A DNA stretch of 8,680 bases from JANOQP01 sp044227705 (GTDB lineage Bacteria > Bacteroidota > Bacteroidia > Chitinophagales > Saprospiraceae), in NCBI GenBank assembly GCA_044227705.1, contig JBGAWE010000197.1, positions 1-8,680 on the forward strand, in the 5' to 3' direction. Numbering within the stretch: position 1 is the first letter of the stretch; each line of letters opens with the position of its first letter. Positions 1 to 6,421 of the stretch are shown in pieces. The position numbers and the translations under genes are program-made. The notes under the pieces were generated by a model that was not told the DNA's origin, made no database searches, and saw nothing but the letters and a program-made list of their open reading frames with translations.

Positions 1-1863
1 GCAGGGGTTCGTGGCGGTCAGGACGACAGTATAGGTGCCGTCCGCATTGAATGTGTGGACGGGGCTGACCTCCGTCGAGGTCGTGTTGTCGGAGAACTGC
101 CAGAGGAAGCTCGTCGCGTTTGTCGAGGTGTTGGTGAACGTCACCGTGTTGCCGTTGTCGACGGCCGTGAAACCGGCGGTCGGCAGCGGGCTGATCTGCA
201 CAAGGTTGGCCGAGGTGATGGTGTTGGTGAACATCGAGTTCGACACCGTCAGCGTCACCCCGTAGCTACCGGCGCTCATGTAGGTGACGGTCGGGTTCGG
301 CAGGTTGGAGGTCGAGGGGGTGCCGCCGGCGAAGGTCCATTGCCACGAGGTCACGTTTGGCGAGCTGGTGTTCGTATAGTTGACCGTCAGCGGAGCGCAA
401 CCAACGGGGTTCGACTGGGTGAAACCGGCTGTGACCGCCGTGACAATCGAGACCGTTTGGACGGAAGTGACGGAGCCGCAGCCGTTCGTCGCGGTCAGCG
501 TCACCGAATAGGTGCCATCGGCGGCATAGGTGTGGACGGGGTTGGCGTCGGTCGTCGTTTGGCCGTCGCCGAAGTTCCACGAATAGGAGGTGGCATTCGT
601 CGAGGTGTTCGTGAATGTTGCCGTGTGGCCCGAGGTGGTGAAGGTGAAGCCAGCCGTCGGTGTGGTGTTCACTACGATGTAGTTCGTCTTTGTGATGGAG
701 TCGCAGCCAGTCGCGTTGCAGACCTTCAGTTTCACCGAATAAGTCCCGGCGACGTTGTAGACGACGGATGGGTTTTGGGCCGTCGAACTGGCGGGCGTTC
801 CGCCGGTGAACGTCCACAGGTAGCTGGTCGCGCCGGTCGAGGTGTTGTTGAAATTGACCGTCAACGGCGTGCAGCCGGTTGTCGGCGTGGCCGTGAAATT
901 GGCCGTCGGCAGCAGGACTATGGTCACGGTCTGTGTCTCGGCAACGGTTCCACAGGCGTTGGTAGCCGAGAGGGTGACGGTGTACGTCCCGCTGGTTGCA
1001 TAGGTGTGCGTCGGGCTGGTGACGGTCGAGGTCTGGCCGTCGCCGAAGTCCCAGAGGTAGCTCGTCGCGCCGCCCGTTGAGGTGTTGGTGAAATTGACCA
1101 CGTTTAGGTTGACCGTCGAGAAGAAGCTCGGCGTGGGCGCCGTGCCGACATGGATGTAGTTGACGCGCGCCATCTGGTTGCTGCCCGCCGGGTTCGACAC
1201 GGTCAGCGTGACCGAGTATGTGCCGGGGTTGTTGTAGACAATGGTCGGCTGAAAGGCACTGGAGGTCGGCGGGAAGCCGCCGGGGCAGTTCCATGAATAG
1301 TTCTGCGCGTTCGAGGAGCTTAGATTCTCGAACATCACAGCCTGCGCGGCGCACCCGTCGAGTGGCGAGGCGACGAAGTTGGCCGTCGGCGGGGTGATGA
1401 TTTCAACATCTTTCGTCACTTGCACGGTGCCGCAGGTGTTCGTCACGAAGAGGGTCACGGGGTAGATCCCGTCCATCGCATAGGTGTGGACGGGGTTTTG
1501 GAGGGTGCTCGACTGGCCGTCGCCGAAGTCCCACAGATAGGAGATGCCGTTTGTCGAGGCGGTGGCGTTGAAGGTGACGGTCAGCAGGTTTTTCGTGAAT
1601 GTAAACGAAGCGGTCGGCAGCGGCTTTACGACAATGGTCTTCGTGAGCATGCTCGAACCGACGGCGTTCGTGGCGGTGAGTTTGACAGAATAGGTGCCGG
1701 GCACGTTCCAAATGCAGGTCGGGTTCTGTGCGCTCGAAGTCGGCGGAGTGCCGCTCGGGAAGACCCAGGCCCAAGCGGTCGGCGAACCGGTCGACTGGTC
1801 GGTGAACTGAACTTCCTCTCCCTGACAGACCGGACTGGCTGGCGAGAACGTGAAAAGGGCCAC
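1..1863 (-). repeat. Array of at least eight PKD domains, two alternating subtypes
   Basis: In the metalloprotease C-terminus, eight consecutive PKD modules can be delimited by a recurring T-A-x-F start. Approximate plus coordinates are 1615-1863, 1387-1614, 1135-1386, 907-1134, 658-906, 433-657, 181-432 and 1-180 (cut). Odd modules (83, 84, 83, 84 residues) have a W-x-F/C-x-GG/SG-x-PP/TP core and, except the first, a Gly-Cys near the start. Even modules (76, 76, 75 residues) have WDFGDGQ/WNFGDGQ and HTYAxDG/SG cores with TNxCG. The DNA period of the pair is about 474-480 bases. PKD domains are beta-sandwich modules that act as spacers or binding modules in secreted proteins. Confidence 0.9.
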
Positions 1864-3117
1864 CGGCGGCGCCGCCCCCGCGCAAGCCGTGAGGCAGCTA
1901 GCGTTGATGCGGCCCGGCAGGTAGTTGTTGATGGACGAAATCGAGGTCGACGACCAGGTGTCGGTGCAGCTCACAGACGGGGCCATGATGGTTGGCGAAC
2001 CGGCGGCGTCGTGGACGGCGGAAAACTGGTGCCCGATCTCGTGGGCGACGACCACTTTCAGCAGGCACATGTTAGTCGAAAAGTCGGAGATGCAGTGGTA
2101 TTTGTTGGCCGTGCAGACCGCGCTCAACCAAGCGATTCCGATTACGCCGCTCTGCCAGGTGGAGTGGTCCCAAAGCTCGCCCAGGTCATAGGGTGGGGTG
2201 AAGTGGCCCGGCCCCCAGGCGGTAAAGTTGTTGAGCAAAGTGCCGGAGTTGGTGCTGTTGCCCCAAGAGTCGCCGGCAGCGGAGGTCGAGTTGTACCACT
2301 GAACGACGACAAAGTCGAGGTCGTGGATGAAATTGCCCGAGTAGACCGTGTTCACGAGGTCGAGCACGGCGAGGACGTGCGCCTGAACCCCCGAGACCGT
2401 CCCACCGTGCGGGGCGAGCATGTTGAAGCCGGTGGCCACGGCAAGGTCGACCTGATAGCAAGCGAGCGAGAGCGACTCGGGGTCTTCCAAATCCTTGTGC
2501 TTTCGTTCTTCGGTTTCATGGAGGTCGATGGCGCGTTTTTCCGCGTCCATCGTGCCGCAGTATTTCGGCGCGCCGGGCTTGACGTCGGAGTTCTCATAAA
2601 CAATGTACTCGTCGGCCTTTGCCCCGGGCGAGTAGAGCCGCAGCGGCTGGATGTTGTAGGTGTTGCCCCGGTCGAGAATGGCGCCCTCGATGTGCGCGTC
2701 GTCGATGACGAGGGCAAATGGGCCATTGCCGTTCACCTGCGCCCCATGGTACGTCGGGTCGTAGCCGAAGGGGTAGGTCTTCTCGCCGTCGTCGCCCGCG
2801 ACGGTGACGGTTGCGCCCGGTTTCACGATGTTGGCCGGGGCGATGTTGAGGTCGAAATGGTACTTGTCGCCAAGGTCGAGGTGCATCTCGCCCGAGCGGC
2901 CGGGCTGGGCGAGGAGCCACGATTTCATGGCCGCCGCGTCGAGTTTGAAGACGTCGGCTTTGTGGAAATACTCGTCGAGCGCGGCCTGTGGCGTGGTCTG
3001 CTGCAGGCCTGAAAAGCTCTGCCCCGACAGGTTTTTGATGAATAAGAGGCCAAAAAAGGCCATCGTCAAAACAGCGCGGTTTTGAGGAAAGCAGGTTTGA
3101 ACGGTAGGAAAACGCAT
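1..3117 (-). CDS. Secreted metzincin (reprolysin-like) metalloprotease with PKD repeats, C-terminus cut by window edge
   Basis: Open frame of 1,039 codons without a stop, running off the left edge. Residues 1-34 form a Sec-type signal (basic N-terminus, hydrophobic AVLTMAFFGLLFI, then SGQS), which supports the ATG at 3117 over an in-frame ATG at 3063 that would lose the positive charge. Residues ~35-200 look like a propeptide and contain PKYCGT (C187), resembling the ADAM-type PKxCG cysteine switch. The catalytic domain (~205-418) carries HEIGHQFSAVHD with zinc ligands H359, H363 and H369, catalytic E360, and a Met-turn TIMAPS at M378; the glycine usual at position 8 of the metzincin motif is serine. 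From residue ~419 PKD repeats follow. Family knowledge: such Bacteroidota proteins are exported extracellular or surface proteases, often with a C-terminal type IX secretion tail, which would lie outside this window. A TACTTTTG box lies about 170 bases upstream. Substrate unknown. Confidence 0.93.
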   Translation of the reverse strand, partial: MRFPTVQTCFPQNRAVLTMAFFGLLFIKNLSGQSFSGLQQTTPQAALDEYFHKADVFKLDAAAMKSWLLAQPGRSGEMHLDLGDKYHFDLNIAPANIVKPGATVTVAGDDGEKTYPFGYDPTYHGAQVNGNGPFALVIDDAHIEGAILDRGNTYNIQPLRLYSPGAKADEYIVYENSDVKPGAPKYCGTMDAEKRAIDLHETEERKHKDLEDPESLSLACYQVDLAVATGFNMLAPHGGTVSGVQAHVLAVLDLVNTVYSGNFIHDLDFVVVQWYNSTSAAGDSWGNSTNSGTLLNNFTAWGPGHFTPPYDLGELWDHSTWQSGVIGIAWLSAVCTANKYHCISDFSTNMCLLKVVVAHEIGHQFSAVHDAAGSPTIMAPSVSCTDTWSSTSISSINNYLPGRINASCLTACAGAAPPVALFTFSPASPVCQGEEVQFTDQSTGSPTAWAWVFPSGTPPTSSAQNPTCIWNVPGTYSVKLTATNAVGSSMLTKTIVVKPLPTASFTFTKNLLTVTFNATASTNGISYLWDFGDGQSSTLQNPVHTYAMDGIYPVTLFVTNTCGTVQVTKDVEIITPPTANFVASPLDGCAAQAVMFENLSSSNAQNYSWNCPGGFPPTSSAFQPTIVYNNPGTYSVTLTVSNPAGSNQMARVNYIHVGTAPTPSFFSTVNLNVVNFTNTSTGGATSYLWDFGDGQTSTVTSPTHTYATSGTYTVTLSATNACGTVAETQTVTIVLLPTANFTATPTTGCTPLTVNFNNTSTGATSYLWTFTGGTPASSTAQNPSVVYNVAGTYSVKLKVCNATGCDSITKTNYIVVNTTPTAGFTFTTSGHTATFTNTSTNATSYSWNFGDGQTTTDANPVHTYAADGTYSVTLTATNGCGSVTSVQTVSIVTAVTAGFTQSNPVGCAPLTVNYTNTSSPNVTSWQWTFAGGTPSTSNLPNPTVTYMSAGSYGVTLTVSNSMFTNTITSANLVQISPLPTAGFTAVDNGNTVTFTNTSTNATSFLWQFSDNTTSTEVSPVHTFNADGTYTVVLTATNPC

Positions 3118-3288
3118 GCTTGAAACGGGAAAATAAGTTGGTGATGAACCGAGAACGGAGATTGAAAGAGAGAGGGTTGCCTTGCTGAAAAAAAGAGCGG
3201 GAAAGGTTTTGGGGCCGTGAAAAAAGAGGCCTCGAACCAACAAATCGCGGCTGGGAGAGGGCCGCCCGCCCAATCAAATTTGGCGGCT

Positions 3289-3296
3289 CAAAAGTA
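3289..3296 (-). promoter_or_regulatory. Bacteroidota-type -7 box TACTTTTG upstream of metalloprotease
   Basis: Read on the minus strand this is TACTTTTG, an exact match to the Bacteroidota primary-sigma -7 consensus TAnnTTTG. No clear -33 TTTG lies at the usual 17-20 base spacing; there is only an A/T-rich run (3311-3319). The same octamer precedes the haloperoxidase gene, which raises its credibility. It implies a leader of about 165 bases. Confidence 0.5.
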
Positions 3297-3374
3297 GACA
3301 GGGCCTCGGGAAAATTTTTGCGAAGCGGGAAATTATCGGCGGTTGGCAAACGCCGACAACTGCCGAGTTTTTGG

Positions 3375-3416
3375 AAAAAAAAGAACCCGTCGTGGCGACA
3401 GCCTCCGACGGGTTCT
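3375..3416 (-). terminator. Rho-independent terminator of the haloperoxidase gene
   Basis: An 11-bp perfect stem (arms 3382-3392 and 3406-3416, sequence AGAACCCGTCG and its complement) encloses a 13-base loop. On the minus strand it is followed by an uninterrupted run of eight T (3375-3382). It begins 29 bases past the haloperoxidase stop codon. Confidence 0.9.
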
Positions 3417-3444
3417 CATTTTCAGGTCAAAGCCTTGCGTGAAA

Positions 3445-4845
3445 TCACTTTTTCCACGGCAGCTCCAGCACGCGCTTTGAAGCGATTCGGCCGAGCGCGA
3501 GGCCGGCGATGCAGTCCATCTCGAAGTGGACACCCAGCGGGACACGGCTGATGGCGTTCTCGTAGGCCATCTCGTCGAAGCTGTTGAACGAGCGCGGCTT
3601 GCCGTTGAACTCGATGCGGAACTCGTGGCAGCGGTCGGTCATCGAATAGTGGCCGCCGAAGGCCTCCGTCAGCGGCCCGGAAGCAGCCGATCCCATGCCC
3701 GAGTGGCCCGAAGGGTAGGCCGGGAAGGGCGGCGTGACGCCACTGGGCTTGCTGCCGTTGGTCCGATCGTCGAGGTCGGTAATCCAGTTTGGGTCGATGA
3801 GGCGTCGGATGTAGCTGACCGGGCGCTCCACGTTGTAGTAGTATTTCGACTTCCAAGCGGCGATGACATAGTCGCTCAATGACATGCCGATCTTCGCGTA
3901 AAGCTCGGCGCACTTGGCGAGATCCGCGTTTTCAGCCTTAACCACTTGGTCGGCGATGGCAATCCAGTGCGTGGGCGGGCCGAAGGTCTGGTTGAGGATG
4001 TCATCGCTCCAAAACTCGGCAATCCAGTGGTCCTCATAGCCTCCATAACCGTTGGCCTTGATGTTGTCGACGGTAGCCTTGACATATTCCGCCTGTTTGC
4101 GGAACTTGGAGTTCACATCTTCAGAATATGGGATGGGTTCTGGGCAGATGAGGTCGGTCTGAAGCATAGCAAACGGCCGGACGTTGGCCCCATAATAGGG
4201 GAACATGCCCCGGGCGAAGTTCGGGTAGGTCGGCTGCCAAAGGCCGGGGCCAACCGGCGGGACGTAGCCGACCGGCTGCGGGTCGAGGTTGGCGTCGTGC
4301 CCGCCGTCGGTCTTCGACCATGCGTAAACGGCGGTAGCGACCGCCTCGCCATAAGCCACAGAGCGGTCGAAGGTCGCCTGGTCGGTCTCGCTCTTGTACT
4401 GGGTGTCAAGTTCGTTTTTCAGCTCGTCAATCTTCTGGTAGAGGTCGGCGTGGGCGCCGTTGGCCATCGAGTTAAAGAACTGCTTCATCAGGAAGCCATA
4501 GGAGGCATTTACAACGGTGGGCCAGTGGTACTGCGCACCGCTCTCAACTTCCGGAACCACAAGGCCACCCGGAAGCACCGAGGCGAGCGAGTTGTTTTCT
4601 GGCATGCCAGGAAGGATGGCATGGTAGGCCGAGAGGCCCATATAAGCGAGTGCGCGCGGGCCAGGTGCGGGCCGGAAGCCGGGAGCATACCGCTCAATCT
4701 CGCAGTAAAAGTCATTCCACCTGACAAAGACGTTGCCGTCGTAGGTCTTGGCCAGCGGGGCGCTTTCCTTGAGGTTCTTGCAGGCAAAGGCCGTCAGAAG
4801 TAGGCCAAATGCCAGCAAGGCTTTGAAATGTTTGGACACGTTCAT
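3445..4845 (-). CDS. Vanadium-dependent haloperoxidase / PAP2-family lipoprotein
   Basis: 466 residues. The frame is open upstream to 4950, but the ATG at 4845 is preferred because it gives a lipoprotein-like signal (MNVSKHFKALL... LTAFAC, lipid-accepting Cys22) and leaves room for the promoter box at 4948-4955. All three parts of the vanadate/phosphate site are visible: K-x6-RP (K334 and R341), PSGH (S379, G380, H381) and SRxxxGVHFxxD (R434, H440). This order and spacing match vanadium chloroperoxidase-like proteins, with a long helical N-terminal half (~40-330). Family members use vanadate and hydrogen peroxide to oxidise halides, or act as acid phosphatases on the same scaffold; sequence alone does not decide which. 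As a lipoprotein it should sit on the periplasmic or outer face of a membrane. It has its own terminator, so it is probably monocistronic. The -2 residue of the lipobox is Phe, which is unusual. Confidence 0.92.
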   Translation of the reverse strand: MNVSKHFKALLAFGLLLTAFACKNLKESAPLAKTYDGNVFVRWNDFYCEIERYAPGFRPAPGPRALAYMGLSAYHAILPGMPENNSLASVLPGGLVVPEVESGAQYHWPTVVNASYGFLMKQFFNSMANGAHADLYQKIDELKNELDTQYKSETDQATFDRSVAYGEAVATAVYAWSKTDGGHDANLDPQPVGYVPPVGPGLWQPTYPNFARGMFPYYGANVRPFAMLQTDLICPEPIPYSEDVNSKFRKQAEYVKATVDNIKANGYGGYEDHWIAEFWSDDILNQTFGPPTHWIAIADQVVKAENADLAKCAELYAKIGMSLSDYVIAAWKSKYYYNVERPVSYIRRLIDPNWITDLDDRTNGSKPSGVTPPFPAYPSGHSGMGSAASGPLTEAFGGHYSMTDRCHEFRIEFNGKPRSFNSFDEMAYENAISRVPLGVHFEMDCIAGLALGRIASKRVLELPWKK

Positions 4846-5241
4846 GATGATAATGTTGAAAAAACTTGATTGGTAGGAACCTCGTGACTGGGAGGCCGGC
4901 GGATTATTAAAAAATCGAATTTGGCGGGATGCAGTCGATTTCCGGGGCAAAAGTAGGCGAGTGCGCCGTTTTCAAAACAAGTCGTTCTAACGTTTCGCCG
5001 CCCAAATGCGCGTTTGCCCGTGTTTTAGATGGCTTTTCGTTGCAAAAACTGCGCTAACGACCGCCCCGCTCATTTTCTCTCCCCAATTCTTATGGCAATC
5101 TTAAGTCGCTTTCAGGGGAACGGTCCGGCCTGCAACGGGCGTGAGTTGTTGAGCAAAAAACTCGGGCCGGGCTGTTTTTAGGGGCGGTGCGCCAATTTTG
5201 CCCGGCCTGTTTTTGGGCCGCCCGTTCAAACCAAACTTTTC
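4846..5241. other. Divergent intergenic spacer between haloperoxidase and RNase H genes
   Basis: 396 bases without a supported gene. Its left third contains the haloperoxidase promoter-like elements (4948-4977, minus). The part next to the RNase H start is GC-rich with T5 runs: two copies of CTGTTTTT (5172-5179 and 5207-5214, offset 35 bases) and an 8-bp inverted repeat GGCCGGGC/GCCCGGCC (5165-5172 and 5200-5207). No strong RNase H promoter was found; CAATTTTG at 5193-5200 is one mismatch from TAnnTTTG. Confidence 0.6.
4948..4977 (-). promoter_or_regulatory. Bacteroidota-type promoter (-33 TTTTG, -7 TACTTTTG) of haloperoxidase gene
   Basis: On the minus strand, TTTTG (4973-4977) is followed after 17 bases by TACTTTTG (4948-4955). 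This fits the Bacteroidota arrangement of -33 TTTG and -7 TAnnTTTG. Transcription would start near 4940, giving a leader of about 95 bases before the ATG at 4845. Confidence 0.65.
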
Positions 5242-5892
5242 ATGAAGCAAAAATTCTACGTCGTCTGGCAGGGAAGAAAGACCGGCATCTTCACCTCTTG
5301 GGATGAATGCAAGGCGCAGGTTCACGGCATGGAAGGCGCCAAGTACAAGTCGTTCGACAGCCGGTCGGAGGCCGAGCTGGCCTTTTCGAAAGACTATTGG
5401 CAGGCCGTGAAAAAGACGGCGGCCGTATCTGGTTCGCCCCAAACCGCCGTTAAAACCTCCTCCAAAAAGGACATCGCCGGCCCCGACTGGGAAAACTGCA
5501 TCTGCACCGATGCTGCCTGCAGCGGCAACCCCGGCACGATGGAGTACCGTTGTGTTGAGCCGAAGACGGGTCGTGAGCTTTTCCATCAAGGCCCCTTCGC
5601 GGAGGGGACGAACAACATCGGCGAGTTCCTCGGCCTCGTCCACGCGCTGGCCATGCTCAAGAAGCAGGGCGACGACAACACCATTATATATACGGACTCG
5701 AAGACCGCCATCGCGTGGGTGCGGAACCGGAAGCCGAAGACCCTCCTCCCCCGAACCAACCGGAACACCAAAGTCTTTGAGCTTCTCGACCGGGCGGTGG
5801 CTTGGCTGGAGTCGAACACCTGGAAGAACCCCGTCCTGAAATGGGAGACCGAGCTTTGGGGAGAGATTCCGGCTGACTTTGGCAGGAAGTGA
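5242..5892 (+). CDS. rnhA: Ribonuclease H (type 1) with N-terminal hybrid-binding (viroplasmin-like) domain
   Basis: 216 residues. Residues 1-50 match the RNase H hybrid-binding domain (KFYVVWQGRKTGIF... W20, C23, G29, then KYKSF and a conserved acidic-hydrophobic end). A linker of about 30 residues, rich in Ala, Ser and Lys, follows. The catalytic domain spans ~84-216 with the four carboxylates D90 (TDAACSGNPG), E128 (NNIGEF), D152 (YTDSK) and D212. Their spacing (38, 24, 60) is close to that of the Bacillus halodurans enzyme, as I recall it. The enzyme cleaves RNA in RNA-DNA hybrids such as R-loops and replication primers, in the cytoplasm. The start is the only ATG giving the complete hybrid-binding domain. 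It is flanked by a spacer and a strong terminator, so it appears to be a single-gene unit. The overlapping long antisense frame (5101-5937) is a codon-bias shadow. Confidence 0.95.
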   Translation: MKQKFYVVWQGRKTGIFTSWDECKAQVHGMEGAKYKSFDSRSEAELAFSKDYWQAVKKTAAVSGSPQTAVKTSSKKDIAGPDWENCICTDAACSGNPGTMEYRCVEPKTGRELFHQGPFAEGTNNIGEFLGLVHALAMLKKQGDDNTIIYTDSKTAIAWVRNRKPKTLLPRTNRNTKVFELLDRAVAWLESNTWKNPVLKWETELWGEIPADFGRK

Positions 5893-5927
5893 ATTTGGCG
5901 TTCCAGGACCTGAAAAAGCAACCAAGG

Positions 5928-5972
5928 AATTGGCCAATCAGCTACTTATTTAGCTGATTGGCCAATTTTTTT
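5928..5972 (+). terminator. Strong rho-independent terminator after RNase H
   Basis: AATTGGCCAATCAGCT (5928-5943) and its exact complement (5952-5967) form a 16-bp stem; one more A-T pair leaves a 6-base loop CTTATT. A run of seven T (5966-5972) closes it. It lies 36 bases past the RNase H stop and insulates the following regulator gene. Confidence 0.93.
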
Positions 5973-5993
5973 CTCGACCATCTAAAAAATTAG

Positions 5994-6024
5994 TTGTTTG
6001 GCTAAAAATTTGGCTGTACGTTTG
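5994..6024 (+). promoter_or_regulatory. Bacteroidota-type promoter of the BlaI-like/M56 pair
   Basis: TACGTTTG (6017-6024) matches the -7 consensus TAnnTTTG. TTGTTTG (5994-6000) upstream supplies a -33 element: TTG at 5994 with 20 bases of spacing or TTTG at 5997 with 16. Transcription would start close to 6030, leaving a very short leader before the ATG at 6043. The box lies inside the alternative TTG-initiated extension of the regulator, which argues against that extension. Two CTAAAAA-type direct repeats (5982-5991, 6002-6011) flank the -33 element and may be operator sequence. Confidence 0.6.
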
Positions 6025-6042
6025 CCACATCAATCGTTTTCC

Positions 6043-6408
6043 ATGCAAAAGCTCACGAAATCTGAAGAGGAGGTCATGCACCTTCTCTGGAACATGGAGC
6101 AGGGGACCGTCGGCGAACTGCTCGCCTCGATGCCCGAGCCTCGGCCGCCGCAGAGCACTTTAAGCTCTTTCATCAGGATTTTGGAGAAAAAGGGCTTTGT
6201 GGACCATCAAGCGTTCGGGAAAGTCCACGTCTATTTTCCGATCGTTGGGAAGAAGGAATACGCCAGCCGCTCGCTCGGCGGCATCGTCAAGGACTATTTC
6301 GACGGCTCCGCCGCACAGCTCGTCTCCCTGTTGCTGGCCGATGAGAAGTTGACGGCCGAAGAAATCGCCGCCCTTCGGCAACGCCTCGACAAATTGGACG
6401 AGCAATAA
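6043..6408 (+). CDS. BlaI/MecI/CopY-family winged-helix transcriptional repressor
   Basis: 121 residues. Residues ~3-75 form the Penicillinase-repressor winged helix: LTKSEEEVMHLLW start, a recognition-helix region with PPQSTLSSFIRILEKKGF (35-52), and a wing ending VYFPIV. Residues ~76-121 are the helical dimerisation region. In the characterised family the dimer binds operators at its own promoter and is inactivated when the partner BlaR1/MecR1 protease is triggered, usually by cleavage in the C-terminal part. An M56 protein gene follows after 13 bases, as expected for this pair. ATG 6043 was chosen over TTG 5998 because alignment with the family starts at MQKLTKSEEE and the promoter box overlaps the longer form. 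The signal is not known from the sequence; Bacteroidota carry many such pairs unrelated to beta-lactams, and no beta-lactamase is present here. Confidence 0.93.
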   Translation: MQKLTKSEEEVMHLLWNMEQGTVGELLASMPEPRPPQSTLSSFIRILEKKGFVDHQAFGKVHVYFPIVGKKEYASRSLGGIVKDYFDGSAAQLVSLLLADEKLTAEEIAALRQRLDKLDEQ

Positions 6409-6421
6409 AATCCGCGAAATC

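Larger units (their letters stand above)
3118..3444. other. Intergenic region between metalloprotease and haloperoxidase genes
   Basis: No convincing gene. The right part holds a rho-independent terminator for the minus-strand haloperoxidase gene (3375-3416). The middle holds a TACTTTTG box for the metalloprotease gene (3289-3296, minus). The remaining ~170 bases before the metalloprotease ATG would be a long 5' leader, pyrimidine-rich when read on the minus strand. I saw no riboswitch or strong hairpin in it. Confidence 0.7.

Noticed and set aside
55..1080. Long plus-strand open frame opposite the PKD region
   Set aside because: It is a GC-bias shadow, Arg/Gly/Val-rich and without any family signature; the minus strand encodes clear PKD repeats.
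1420..3012. 530-codon plus-strand open frame
   Set aside because: It lies opposite the protease catalytic domain with its HEIGHQF and Met-turn motifs; the translated product shows no recognisable domain.
3946..4803. 285-codon plus-strand open frame
   Set aside because: Antisense shadow of the haloperoxidase gene, which has all catalytic motifs on the minus strand.
5101..5937. 278-codon minus-strand open frame opposite RNase H
   Set aside because: It spans the RNase H gene and part of its terminator, and has no signature; the sense frame has all four catalytic acids.
5928..5967. Inverted repeat as a possible recombination or IS end
   Set aside because: A single 16-bp hairpin followed by a T run right after a stop codon is a terminator; no transposase or target duplication is nearby.
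5998..6042. TTG-initiated 15-residue extension of the BlaI-like protein
   Set aside because: The extension overlaps the -7 box at 6017-6024 and does not belong to the winged-helix fold; ATG 6043 fits the family start.
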